Shown: piece by piece, positions 6,451-14,986 of the stretch | Numbering within the stretch: the first letter of the stretch is position 1 | Layout: each line of letters begins with the position of its first letter | Assembly (NCBI GenBank): GCA_017987975.1 | Contig: JAGNSQ010000020.1 | Location: 1 to 36,279 of the forward strand | DNA from: Saprospiraceae bacterium | Lineage (GTDB): Bacteria; Bacteroidota; Bacteroidia; Chitinophagales; Saprospiraceae | Direction: 5' to 3' | Length of the DNA stretch: 36,279 bases | The notes under the pieces: generated by a model | Told to the model about the DNA's origin: nothing | The model's database searches: none | What the model saw: only the letters and a program-made list of their open reading frames with translations | Translations under genes and position numbers: made by a program

Positions 6451-6493
6451 AATCAGCCTTGCTATTAAAGAATAACAGGGCTGATTTTTTTTT
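6451..6493 (+). terminator. Second terminator hairpin, overlapping the end of the DUF2400 gene
   Basis: A 16-bp stem with one mismatch (arms 6451-6466 and 6471-6486, loop AAAG) is followed on the + strand by nine T's (6485-6493). It would stop + strand transcription before it runs antisense into the DUF2400-infB operon. On the minus strand the same hairpin spans the operon's stop codon but lacks a T-run. Confidence 0.65.
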
Positions 6494-7253
6494 GCTCAAT
6501 ACCCATGCCGAACAAGGCATAGTCATATTTAACGGGATCTTCAGCATCCAAAAGACGGCAAAAAGTCGTCAATTCTTCTACACTTTTCCAATCACTTTGT
6601 TTTCTTTGCAACATTCCCAGGCTTCTGGCCACCCTATCTACATGCACATCGAGGGGCATCATCAGGCTTTTTAGGGGTATTTTTGTCCATAAACCAAAAT
6701 CTACACCACCATCTCCGGGCCTCACCATCCATCTCAAAAACATATTTAACCGTTTACACGCAGAACCTCGTTGAGGATTTCCCACATGCTTGCGAGTGCG
6801 CTCCAGAATCTGATCATTCTCTGAAAAAATACAATCCGATAAAAATGTGAGTGAGTCTGCCACGGACCGAAATGGCACATTACCCAGAAAAGCATCTTCC
6901 AGTGAATCAAACTTTTGATAATGCTGCCGCAAAAAATGGATAAACCCAAGTAAATCTGCTGTTTGAAAGGTGCGATGCACCCAGTTGTCAAAGTTTTTAA
7001 GGTCTTTGGGCTTATGGTTTAACACAAAATCATAGGGACTTGATCCCATTTTGCCAAAAAGGGCATCTGCATTTTTAATAATGGAGGTGCGATTGCCCCA
7101 GGAAATGGTAGCCGTAATAAAGGCAACTATTTCTATATCTTGTTTTCGGCTATACCGGTGAGGGACCGAAATGGGGTCTTTATCAATAAAACCATTGTTG
7201 TGGTACTGTTGGTACTTTGTCTCGAGTAAATCTTTTAAAGACAAAAATTCCAC
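6465..7253 (-). CDS. TIGR02757/DUF2400 family protein
   Basis: 262 residues, full length for this family (LLETKYQQYHNNGFIDKDPISVPHRYSRKQD... through ...MPLDVHVDRVARSLGML... to KYDYALFGMGIE). The C-terminal half resembles the helix-hairpin-helix fold of HhH-GPD-type DNA glycosylases, with a conserved 'LDVHVDRVAR' helix. A DNA repair role is a guess from that fold and is not established for the family. It is the last gene of the rimP-nusA-infB operon, 13 bases after infB, so it is probably co-transcribed. Confidence 0.8.
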   Translation of the reverse strand: MEFLSLKDLLETKYQQYHNNGFIDKDPISVPHRYSRKQDIEIVAFITATISWGNRTSIIKNADALFGKMGSSPYDFVLNHKPKDLKNFDNWVHRTFQTADLLGFIHFLRQHYQKFDSLEDAFLGNVPFRSVADSLTFLSDCIFSENDQILERTRKHVGNPQRGSACKRLNMFLRWMVRPGDGGVDFGLWTKIPLKSLMMPLDVHVDRVARSLGMLQRKQSDWKSVEELTTFCRLLDAEDPVKYDYALFGMGIEQKKISPVIL

Positions 7254-7266
7254 CCCGGATTTGCTC

Positions 7267-10035
7267 TTACTTGAGTTTTTGCTTGATTTCTATGATTTCA
7301 TAAGCTTCAATGGTGTCACCCATCTGGATGTCATTGAAGTTTTTAATAGAAATACCGCATTCCAAGCCAGCTTTTACCTCTTTGGCGTCGTCTTTAAATC
7401 GTTTCAATGAATCGATTTCGCCGTGAGCACCTTCTCTGGTAGGGAAAACTACGATACCATCCCTGACCACCCGGATATGGTTGCCTCTGGTAATTTTGCC
7501 TTCCATGACATAACAACCTGCAATGGTGCCCAGCTTGCTGATTTTGTAAACCTCGCGCACCTGAACCTGCGATACAATTTTTTCTTCTTTGGTTGGTTCC
7601 AACAAGCCCTCCATTGCCATCTTGACTTCATCGATGGCTTCGTAAATGATGGAATACGTCTTGATCTGAACGCCTTCTTTTTCGGCCAACTGACGGGCAT
7701 TTGAAGAAGGACGAACCTGGAAACCAATGATGATGGCATCAGAAGCAGAGGCCAGGAGGACATCGGATTCAGAAATCTGACCCACCGCCTTGTGAATCAC
7801 TCTAACGGCAATGGTTTCAACTGAAAGTTTGATCAGAGAGTCGGTCAACGCTTCGATCGAACCATCCACGTCACCTTTCACAATGAGGTTGAGTTCTTTA
7901 AAGGTACCCAATGCCAACCTTCTACCAATTTCATCGAGTGAAATTCGTTTTGAGGCTCTATTAAATTGTTCCCGCTCTATCTGTGCTCGTTTGGCTGCAA
8001 TTTGCCTCGCATCCTGTTCGTTTTCAGTTTCTCTGAATTTTTCACCTGCCTGAGGAGCACCGCTCAATCCCAGAACCAATACTGGTGTCGATGGACCGGC
8101 AGTTTTTAACTTTTTACCTTTTTCATTAAACATGGCTTTGATCTTACCTGAATAAGCACCAGCCACTACCGGATCACCAATATTTAAGGTACCGTTTTGG
8201 ATCAAAATCTTAGTTACATAACCTCTTCCTTTATCGAGCGAAGCTTCAATTACAGCGCCCAAAGCAGGTCGTTTTGGATTGGCCTTAAGTTCAAGCATTT
8301 CTGCCTGAAGAAGCACCTTCTCCAAAAGTTTATCCACATTCTGTCCTTTTTTGGCAGAAATATCCTGTGATTGATATGGGCCACCCCAGTCCTCTACCAG
8401 GAAGTTCATAGAAGCAAGTTCTTGTTTTATTCTTTCCGGGTCAGCCCCGTCTTTATCAATTTTGTTGATAGCAAAAATAATGGGCACCCCGGCAGCCATT
8501 GCGTGACTTATGGCTTCCTTGGTTTGAGGCATGATGTGATCATCGGCAGCTACTACAATGATAACCACGTCTGTAATCTTGGCACCCCTGGCTCTCATGG
8601 CAGTAAAAGCTTCGTGACCCGGTGTATCCAGGAAAGTTATTTTTTTACCGTTTACCATTACTTCGTATGCACCCACGTGTTGGGTAATACCACCGGCTTC
8701 TCCACTGGCAACATTGGCTGACCTGATGTGGTCAAGTAAGGATGTCTTACCGTGGTCAACGTGACCCATAACAGTGACAATTGGAGCACGAGGTTCCAAA
8801 TCGTTTGGATCGTCAACCTCGTCTTTTTCTTCGTCGTTGATAGATTCCGCAGTGGTAAATTCAATTTCGTGACCATACTCGTTGGCTACCAATTCGATGA
8901 CCTCTGCATCCAATCGCTGGTTAATTGAAACGATTACCCCCAGATTCATACAAGTGGTAATAACATCAGCTACAGGAACATCCATGAGACTTGCCAGTTC
9001 AGAAACCGAAACAAACTCCGTTAACTTGAGTTTTAATTCGCCATCGGTCACGTTTTGCATTTCTGCTTTTTCGCGCTTCACCTCCCGGCTGTCTCTTCTA
9101 ATTTTCTGACGCTTGTTTTTGCCCGTAACATTGATTCGGGCAAGCGTAGCCTTAATTTTTTCGTCAATTTCCTTTTTAGAAACTTCCTTTACTTCTTCCT
9201 TGTCATTTTTAGATCGACCAGCCGAAGCATTGTCTTTATTGAAGTTGTCTGCAGTAATTTTTTTGCGTTTGCGTTTGCGTTTGGTTGCATCTGAAGCATC
9301 ACCGGTAGCGGGTGCAGGAGCTGCTTTATCATCCGTTTTGCCACCTGCTTTTTTAGCAGGCACAGCACCTTTTTTGTTGTCTGCTACTTTTTTACCTTTT
9401 GAACTTGGTGCAAATTTTTCGGTATCAATCTTTCCTAAAATTTTTAATCCCGCCAATTGTGGAGTTTTAGCGCGGTATTCATCTACCTCGTCTGCCTCCT
9501 TGGCTGGAGCTTGCTCTGCTTCCGGTTTAACTTCAACTTTTGGTTCTTCCACCACTGGTTCAGGAGCCTTTTCTATAACTTCTTCAACAGGAGCAGGCTC
9601 TGGCTTGGGTGTAGTCTTTTTAGGTTTAGGAGTAAGGTCAATCTTACCCAAAATCTTTAACTTAGGTGTATCAGCTTTAACCTCAACCACTTCCTCCTCT
9701 ACCACTGGAGGGGCTGGTTTTACTGGTTCTTCTGCAACGGGTTCTGGTTTAGCAGGCTCCGGTTTAGCAGGCTCTTTTTCAATCGGTTTAATGATTGGTT
9801 TAAATATAGGTTTTTCTTCAGCTTTTTTGAAACTGGTACCAATTTGAATCTGGTCTGCTTTTTCTTTGATGTCAGCTGACCCTTTAAATTCTTTACCCAG
9901 GGCATCATACATCTCGTCTGATACCTTTGCGTTCGGTTTGTTTTCAATGGAAAAGCCTTTGGAAATCAAAAAGTCGACGATCGTTGTCGTCGCAACATTG
10001 AACTCCTTGGCAATTTTAAATAAATTTCCTCCCAT
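7267..10035 (-). CDS. infB: Translation initiation factor IF-2
   Basis: 922 residues, typical for Bacteroidota. IF-2 is a GTPase that brings fMet-tRNA to the 30S subunit and promotes subunit joining. An IF2-N domain opens the protein ([20 protein letters not shown]). It is followed by about 300 residues of low-complexity Pro/Glu/Lys linker with two 'LKILGKID' motifs and a KRKRKRKK patch, and then a second IF2-N-like segment (about 340-390). The G domain has G1 GHVDHGKT (424-431), G3 DTPGH (from 470), G4 NKID (524-527) and G5 SAKKG. Domains II to IV complete the C-terminus. It starts 30 bases after nusA. A perfect 14-base direct repeat in the linker (about 9745-9774) encodes [14 protein letters not shown] sequence. 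Confidence 0.98.
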   Translation of the reverse strand: MGGNLFKIAKEFNVATTTIVDFLISKGFSIENKPNAKVSDEMYDALGKEFKGSADIKEKADQIQIGTSFKKAEEKPIFKPIIKPIEKEPAKPEPAKPEPVAEEPVKPAPPVVEEEVVEVKADTPKLKILGKIDLTPKPKKTTPKPEPAPVEEVIEKAPEPVVEEPKVEVKPEAEQAPAKEADEVDEYRAKTPQLAGLKILGKIDTEKFAPSSKGKKVADNKKGAVPAKKAGGKTDDKAAPAPATGDASDATKRKRKRKKITADNFNKDNASAGRSKNDKEEVKEVSKKEIDEKIKATLARINVTGKNKRQKIRRDSREVKREKAEMQNVTDGELKLKLTEFVSVSELASLMDVPVADVITTCMNLGVIVSINQRLDAEVIELVANEYGHEIEFTTAESINDEEKDEVDDPNDLEPRAPIVTVMGHVDHGKTSLLDHIRSANVASGEAGGITQHVGAYEVMVNGKKITFLDTPGHEAFTAMRARGAKITDVVIIVVAADDHIMPQTKEAISHAMAAGVPIIFAINKIDKDGADPERIKQELASMNFLVEDWGGPYQSQDISAKKGQNVDKLLEKVLLQAEMLELKANPKRPALGAVIEASLDKGRGYVTKILIQNGTLNIGDPVVAGAYSGKIKAMFNEKGKKLKTAGPSTPVLVLGLSGAPQAGEKFRETENEQDARQIAAKRAQIEREQFNRASKRISLDEIGRRLALGTFKELNLIVKGDVDGSIEALTDSLIKLSVETIAVRVIHKAVGQISESDVLLASASDAIIIGFQVRPSSNARQLAEKEGVQIKTYSIIYEAIDEVKMAMEGLLEPTKEEKIVSQVQVREVYKISKLGTIAGCYVMEGKITRGNHIRVVRDGIVVFPTREGAHGEIDSLKRFKDDAKEVKAGLECGISIKNFNDIQMGDTIEAYEIIEIKQKLK

Positions 10036-10065
10036 TTATTGGTTTTAGTAATAAAGTGTCTTTAC

Positions 10066-11301
10066 TTAATCTTCGAATTCCGCGGCCAAAATGCCGAGAA
10101 CTTCGTCGATGGTTTCTTCTTCTAAGTCTGTTCTTCTTAACAATTCTTCTTTACTCAGATTCAACACACTTCTTGCTGTATCGCATCCGATATTTTTAAG
10201 CTCTGTGATGATCCATTCATCGATTTCATCTGCAAATTCTTCGAGTTCTACGTCGTCAACTTCTGCTTCATCACTATCTCTGTAAACATCAATTTCATAA
10301 TCAACCAGCTTTCCGGCCAGTTTGATATTGGAACCACCCTTACCAATGGCAAGAGAAACCTGATCTGGCTTCAAAAAGACTGCTGCTCTTTTCTGGTTGT
10401 CATCCAGATTGATGGATGAAACCTTGGCAGGTGTCAATGCCCTTTGAATATACAAAGAAGTATTGGTGGTATAATTGATGATGTCTATGTTTTCATTTTT
10501 CAATTCTCTGACGATGCCATGAATCCTGCTACCTTTCATACCTACACAGGCGCCAACAGGGTCAATTCTGTCATCGTATGATTCCACTGCCACTTTTGCC
10601 CTTTCTCCGGGAAGTCTGACAATTCGTTTGATGGTGATAAGTCCGTCTTCGATTTCTGGTACTTCCTGTTCAAGCAGTTTTTCCAGGAAAAGATTGTCGG
10701 TTCTGGAAATGATAATGTGTGGCACATTGTTGCGCATTTCTACTTTTTTGATCACCGCACGGATCATATCTCCCTTACGCACAAAGTCGCCTTTGATCAT
10801 CTCTGTTCTGGGAAGTACGAGCTCATTGCCGGTAGCATCATCCAGAATCAAAACTTCTTTTTTCATGATCTGACTAACTTCACCCACAACGATTTCACCC
10901 AGGCGCTCAACATACTTTTTATAAACCTCGTCTTTTTCAAGATCCATAATTCTGGAGATCAGGGTTTGTCTTGCGGCCATAATGGATCTTCTGCCAAACT
11001 CTTCTAAGGTAAGTTGTTCGTAACACTCATCTCCTACATCGTAGTCTGCATCGATTGCCTTGGCTTCTGTAGCAGAGATCTGCCCCATTTCATCTGTTAC
11101 CTCACCATCCGGAACAATAGAACGGATTCGCCACATTTCAAGGTCACCATTTTGTGTATTTACGATTACGTCAAAATTGTCGTCCGATCCATATTTCTTT
11201 TTAATCAGAGTTCTGAACACGTCTTCCAATACCCTGACCATGGTAGGCCGGTCTATGTTTTTACCGGCTTTAAATTCTGAGAAAGATTCAACCAAATTCA
11301 T
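10066..11301 (-). CDS. nusA: Transcription termination/antitermination factor NusA
   Basis: 411 residues: NusA N-terminal domain (about 1-125), S1 domain (about 130-200), KH1 (containing GACVGMKGSRIHGIV, about 245-290) and KH2 (SLAIGKGGSNIKLAGKL, about 315-345), then an acidic linker and one C-terminal helical repeat (LSKEELLRRTDLEEETIDEVLGIL). NusA binds RNA polymerase and nascent RNA to modulate pausing, termination and antitermination. It begins two bases after rimP, so the two are translationally coupled. Because NusA acts on termination, the terminator-like hairpin in this operon's own leader (11792-11817) is a plausible autoregulatory target, but this is inference. Confidence 0.97.
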   Translation of the reverse strand: MNLVESFSEFKAGKNIDRPTMVRVLEDVFRTLIKKKYGSDDNFDVIVNTQNGDLEMWRIRSIVPDGEVTDEMGQISATEAKAIDADYDVGDECYEQLTLEEFGRRSIMAARQTLISRIMDLEKDEVYKKYVERLGEIVVGEVSQIMKKEVLILDDATGNELVLPRTEMIKGDFVRKGDMIRAVIKKVEMRNNVPHIIISRTDNLFLEKLLEQEVPEIEDGLITIKRIVRLPGERAKVAVESYDDRIDPVGACVGMKGSRIHGIVRELKNENIDIINYTTNTSLYIQRALTPAKVSSINLDDNQKRAAVFLKPDQVSLAIGKGGSNIKLAGKLVDYEIDVYRDSDEAEVDDVELEEFADEIDEWIITELKNIGCDTARSVLNLSKEELLRRTDLEEETIDEVLGILAAEFED

Positions 11302-11303
11302 GA

Positions 11304-11771
11304 TTAAAAGCTTATTTTGATTTTTGCTTCAATAATATCCACGTATTTCACTTTGTGGTTAATAATTTCTTTTTTCTTCTTACCGTCAACCTTCGTTTCT
11401 ACTGTATACTCCAAGGTGCAGTCTTCTTCTTCTGCTTCTTTTAATATACCTTCCAGTTTGGCTTCAGCGGTCTTTACAGCTATGGTCCTTCCAACATTGT
11501 TTCGGTATTGCCGACTTAGTTTTAAAGGACTTCCGACACCTGGAGAGGATACATCTAAAATGTAGGATTCTCCAAATCTTTTGTCTTCATCAAAAATCGA
11601 TTCAAGATGTCTGGATAACTTTCGGCACACGTCAAATGAAATGCCTCCGTCTTTGTCTACAAACACTTCCAGTTTTTTACCACTGCCTTTGGCATCTACA
11701 AAAAAACAATTTTCCATGTCATTATCCATGAAAAACTTCTCAACTATTTCTTTGATTCCACCTGTTTCCAA
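11304..11771 (-). CDS. rimP: Ribosome maturation factor RimP
   Basis: RimP helps assemble the 30S subunit. The product has the family's N-terminal alpha/beta domain (IKEIVEKFFMDNDMENCFFVD), the signature 'YILDVSSPGVGSPL' and a C-terminal Sm-like barrel (VGRTIAVKTAEAKLEGILKEAEE). I chose TTG 11771, giving 155 residues, the usual length. The frame is open further upstream, but that stretch contains the promoter box and the leader hairpin and so cannot be coding in full. The next in-frame ATG (11726) would remove the first helix. It is the first gene of rimP-nusA-infB-DUF2400. Confidence 0.9.
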   Translation of the reverse strand: METGGIKEIVEKFFMDNDMENCFFVDAKGSGKKLEVFVDKDGGISFDVCRKLSRHLESIFDEDKRFGESYILDVSSPGVGSPLKLSRQYRNNVGRTIAVKTAEAKLEGILKEAEEEDCTLEYTVETKVDGKKKKEIINHKVKYVDIIEAKIKISF

Positions 11772-11791
11772 ACAATATCTTGAATTTAAAT

Positions 11792-11817
11792 AAAAAAGGG
11801 AACTTTTTGTTCCCTTT
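11792..11817 (-). terminator. Terminator-like hairpin in the rimP-nusA-infB leader
   Basis: On the minus strand AAAGGGAAC (11817-11809) pairs with GTTCCCTTT (11803-11795) across a 5-nt A loop, and T's continue to 11792. It lies about 15 nt past the inferred transcription start and about 20 nt before rimP, so it is inside the operon leader and could act as an attenuator. Confidence 0.65.
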
Positions 11818-11835
11818 CCTTTGAATGATTCTCTG

Positions 11836-11867
11836 CAAAGATATATCAAAATTTGTTGAAAATCAAA
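11836..11867 (-). promoter_or_regulatory. Promoter of the rimP-nusA-infB operon
   Basis: TTTG at 11867-11864, a 20-base spacer, and TATCTTTG at 11843-11836 match the Bacteroidota consensus at both elements. It is the best promoter in the window. Confidence 0.75.
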
Positions 11868-12139
11868 CTTTTGAATTCTTTTTTAATATGCCTTGAAGTG
11901 AAAACCGCATCACTCAACTTTGCACTTCCTTACGTTTTGTCAATCTGACCAATGATCAACTTAACTCACAAATTCAGCTAGTTTTTATATTTAAAATATT
12001 TAATACAAATTAAAATACTCATTTAATGCATTTTTTAATATATTTATCCTTTATTTAATTAAAAAACAAAATGTACATGTAAACAGTTATCAACTTAGGC
12101 AAATATTTATTTGCTATTCCACTCTTTATTTTTGGACTC
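11868..12139. other. AT-rich intergenic region between rimP and the DoxX-like gene
   Basis: Apart from the rimP promoter at its left edge and the remnant DoxX start at 12071-12082, this stretch is AT-rich and holds no convincing ORF, RNA or promoter on either strand. Confidence 0.5.
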
Positions 12140-12448
12140 ATGCATTTAATGAGTGCCGACCAAATGGCTGCCATGGCGCCAGGAGGTGCATTTATGGTTT
12201 ATTTTACCGGCTTATGTCTTTTGGCAGGATCAGTTTCTGTTATAATTGGGAAATACGACAAACTTGCAAGTGTGTTAATTGCTGTTTTGTTGCTACTCTT
12301 TCTCATTCCTCATATTCAAGGCATGATGAGTGCCACAGATGAGGGAACTAAGGCTATGCAAATGATCAATATTCTAAAAAATATCTCGATGGCTGGTGGA
12401 GCACTGGCCTATGCAGCTTTGGCAAAAGACGCAAGATATGTTTCATAA
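12140..12448 (+). CDS. DoxX-like membrane protein, expected start interrupted by a stop codon
   Basis: The visible 102-residue product has three membrane segments, and motifs such as MHLMSADQMAAMAPGG and IIGKYDKLASVLIAVLLL match small DoxX-family proteins of Bacteroidota, whose role is poorly known. The family's first membrane helix is encoded just upstream in the same frame (KYLFAIPLFIFGLM, about 12101-12142). The in-frame ATGs at 12071 and 12077 are followed directly by TAA (12080-12082), in a place where an AAA codon would restore a normal start (M-K-T-V-I-N-L-G). As it stands translation could begin at ATG 12140, losing helix one, or at a rare start codon. It may be a recent pseudogene or an assembly error. 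A strong terminator follows. Confidence 0.65.
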   Translation: MHLMSADQMAAMAPGGAFMVYFTGLCLLAGSVSVIIGKYDKLASVLIAVLLLLFLIPHIQGMMSATDEGTKAMQMINILKNISMAGGALAYAALAKDARYVS

Positions 12449-12472
12449 TCACTTATAATATTTGTTTAGGAT

Positions 12473-12500
12473 AAGGCCGGTGTTTAATCCGGCCTTTTTT
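12473..12500 (+). terminator. Intrinsic terminator after the DoxX-like gene
   Basis: AAGGCCGG (12473-12480) and CCGGCCTT (12489-12496) form an 8-bp stem with an 8-nt loop, running into six T's (12495-12500). Confidence 0.9.
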
Positions 12501-12643
12501 ATTTAAAAAATTGATCTACAACAAATTAGATTCCATTTTTTAAGTGCTAATTACTTTATTACCTACTTGTAAATTCAAGAAAATCAAAGGCCATTTTTTA
12601 ATAGTGATCAAATTGTATTAAAACGATTGACATCTTAAAATGT

Positions 12644-12662
12644 AATTAGAATCATTCTAATT
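12644..12662 (+). promoter_or_regulatory. Fur-box-like palindrome upstream of the TonB-dependent receptor
   Basis: AATTAGAATCATTCTAATT is a perfect 9-1-9 inverted repeat, the size and symmetry of a Fur box, with TAGAAT/ATTCTA half-sites. It ends 26 bases before the -7 box, so a bound repressor would cover or abut the -33 region. Confidence 0.6.
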
Positions 12663-12688
12663 GATACCCTCCCGTTACCCTAATGCTA

Positions 12689-12696
12689 TAGTTTTG
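12689..12696 (+). promoter_or_regulatory. -7 promoter box of the TonB-dependent receptor
   Basis: TAGTTTTG fits TAnnTTTG and ends 14 bases before the ATG at 12711. The -33 region abuts the palindrome at 12644-12662. Confidence 0.5.
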
Positions 12697-12710
12697 CATA
12701 AAAATTGGGG

Positions 12711-14906
12711 ATGAAAGTTCAAAAATTGTTTTGCTTGATGATAGTTTTGACTTGGCTCAATGGGTCGGTCAAAGGTCAAATTATAGACACATTGAAAAAA
12801 ATCAACATAGAGGCAGTCACCATTACATCCTATCGATTTCCTTCTCAAGAAGTAAAATTTCTACCCAATATCAACGGAAATTTTATTGTAGCCGGTAAAA
12901 AAAATGAATTGATCCTACTCCAGGATGCTCCTGTGAATGTAGCTGAAAAATCAGGGAGACAGGTCTTTGCCAAGGTTCCCGGAGCCTTCATTTATGACAT
13001 GGATGGGGCAGGTAATCAACTTAATATAGCCACTCGCGGCTTGGATCCACATAGGAGCTGGGAATATTACGTGAGTCAAAATGGGATAACCACCAATTCT
13101 GATATATATGGCTATCCGGCCTCTCATTACAGTGCTCCATTGGAATCAATAAAACAAATTGAGCTGGTAAGAGGTACATCTGCCCTTCAGTATGGCGCTC
13201 AATTTGGCGGAGCCATTAATTATGTAACTAAAGATATGGATACTACCAAAACAATTGGAGGAGAGGCTATCCTGACGGGGGGGAGTTTTGGTTTAATGAG
13301 TGCATATCTTTCATTGGGTGGTAAGATTGGAAAATGGAAGTACATGACCTATTACCACCGCAGGGTAGCTGATGGCTACAGACAGGGTGCCCACTCGGAT
13401 GCACAGGCTCAGTACCTATCCATTCAGGGTCAGTTGACATCTCGTCTTTCACTAAGAGCAGAATTGGGAAGAAGTACTTATAACTACAGAATACCCGGGC
13501 CATTGACTGATCAACAGTTTTATACAGACCCAACCCAGGCAACAAGAAGCAGAAACTATTTTAATCCTGATATTTACGTGCCCTCTCTGACACTTCAGTA
13601 CCATGTTTCAGACAAATTAAATGTGGTATTAACAAGTTCGCAAATTCTGGGAACAAGAAATTCTGTTCAGTTCATAGGATTTGCTGATGTAGCTGATACC
13701 ATTCAGTCATCAACCCTGGAATACAAAAGCAGGCAGGTTGATATTGACAACTTTAACTCACACAATACAGAACTAAAAGCCAGATACAACCATGGTTTAT
13801 TTCGATTTAACAACACATTGGTAACAGGTGTGCGGTATACCCAGAATGACCTCCACAGAAGGCAACAAGGTGTAGGAACTACCGGTATTGATTTTGATCT
13901 CGACGTTAAGGACAATGTTTTCGGCAGAGATCTACATTTTAAGACCAAAAACGTGGCATTTTTTGTAGAAAACTTATTTCAACTTACCCACACATTTTCT
14001 ATTTCCCCTGGCTTAAGAATTGAAAATGGAGAGAGTAAGATGTCTGGAAAAATATCTTACCTGCCCAATGAAGCCATTCCTCAGTCGGTAAAACATTATT
14101 ACATTTTACCTGGCATCAGCTTGTCGTGGTTTATAAAACCCGATCTGCAATTTTACGGAGGTTATTCAAAAGCATACAGACCTGTTGTACTGGCGGATCT
14201 GATCCCCGGCTCTGTACTCGAAAAAAACAATCCAGAAATCAAAGACGCCTTTGGTTACAATCTGGATGCCGGATTCAAAGGGAAAATATTGCCATGGTTA
14301 ACACTTGATGTAACGGCATTTATGTTGCAGTATGACAACAGAATTGGCAGCCTTATACTTAACGATGAGTTGGGCAATGCATATATTTATAAAACCAATA
14401 TTGGCAATAGTCTTACGAAAGGAATAGAGTGGCTTTCAGACTTCAGAATCTGGGAGTCAGAAAAAGGCAGGATATCTCTATTTTCAGCTACAACTTATAT
14501 GGACGCCAAGTACACAACCGGAACCTTGAGAAATGGCAATGAAAACATAACTATTTCAGGCAATAAACTGGAAACAGTGCCCAGCTGGATATCCAGAAAC
14601 GGACTTCAGACTGCGTATAAAAAATGGTCTGTAAACATCCAATATTCGTATGTTTCTGATTCGTATTCGGATGCATTAAACACTGAAATTCCCAGTACAA
14701 ATGGGGCAAGAGGAAAGGTACCCTCCTATGGTTTATGGGATGTTAATATGGCCTATCGTTTCAATACCTCGTTTTATTTAAGACTAAGCCTCAACAACCT
14801 TACCGATGTTCAGTATTTTACCAAAAGACCTGCCGGGTATCCTGGCCAGGGAGTGTGGCCTTCTGACGGAAGAAGCCTTACTGCCATGGCAACTCTAAAG
14901 TTTTAA
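12711..14906 (+). CDS. TonB-dependent outer-membrane receptor (FecA-like)
   Basis: 731 residues from ATG 12711; a TTG two codons earlier is less likely. A signal peptide (MKVQKLFCLMIVLTWLNGSVKG) is followed by a TonB-box-like 'EAVTITSYR', a plug domain (about 65-180; RQVFAKVPGAFIYDMDGAGNQLNIATRGLDPHRS and IELVRGTSALQYGAQFGGAINYVT) and a 22-strand barrel ending in the terminal Phe of outer-membrane proteins. The plug resembles ferric dicitrate/siderophore receptors (FecA, FpvA group) and lacks the carboxypeptidase-like extension of SusC proteins. The likely role is iron-chelate uptake driven by TonB-ExbBD. A Fur-like palindrome upstream fits iron repression. No SusD-like or ABC transporter partner is adjacent. 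Confidence 0.9.
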   Translation: MKVQKLFCLMIVLTWLNGSVKGQIIDTLKKINIEAVTITSYRFPSQEVKFLPNINGNFIVAGKKNELILLQDAPVNVAEKSGRQVFAKVPGAFIYDMDGAGNQLNIATRGLDPHRSWEYYVSQNGITTNSDIYGYPASHYSAPLESIKQIELVRGTSALQYGAQFGGAINYVTKDMDTTKTIGGEAILTGGSFGLMSAYLSLGGKIGKWKYMTYYHRRVADGYRQGAHSDAQAQYLSIQGQLTSRLSLRAELGRSTYNYRIPGPLTDQQFYTDPTQATRSRNYFNPDIYVPSLTLQYHVSDKLNVVLTSSQILGTRNSVQFIGFADVADTIQSSTLEYKSRQVDIDNFNSHNTELKARYNHGLFRFNNTLVTGVRYTQNDLHRRQQGVGTTGIDFDLDVKDNVFGRDLHFKTKNVAFFVENLFQLTHTFSISPGLRIENGESKMSGKISYLPNEAIPQSVKHYYILPGISLSWFIKPDLQFYGGYSKAYRPVVLADLIPGSVLEKNNPEIKDAFGYNLDAGFKGKILPWLTLDVTAFMLQYDNRIGSLILNDELGNAYIYKTNIGNSLTKGIEWLSDFRIWESEKGRISLFSATTYMDAKYTTGTLRNGNENITISGNKLETVPSWISRNGLQTAYKKWSVNIQYSYVSDSYSDALNTEIPSTNGARGKVPSYGLWDVNMAYRFNTSFYLRLSLNNLTDVQYFTKRPAGYPGQGVWPSDGRSLTAMATLKF

Positions 14907-14986
14907 GAATATAATTTACAGTTTAAAGTTTTTTCTACTAAATCCTGTTTCTTTTTTCCAGATTAAAATTGGGTGATTAGTTTTGG

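Noticed and set aside
9113..9847. 244-codon + strand ORF rich in Ser, Gly and Thr
   Set aside because: It is the antisense shadow of the low-complexity Pro/Glu/Lys linker of IF-2, with no domain and no promoter.
11772..11849. Extended N-terminus of RimP
   Set aside because: The stretch begins with a TTG that overlaps the promoter box and spans the leader hairpin.
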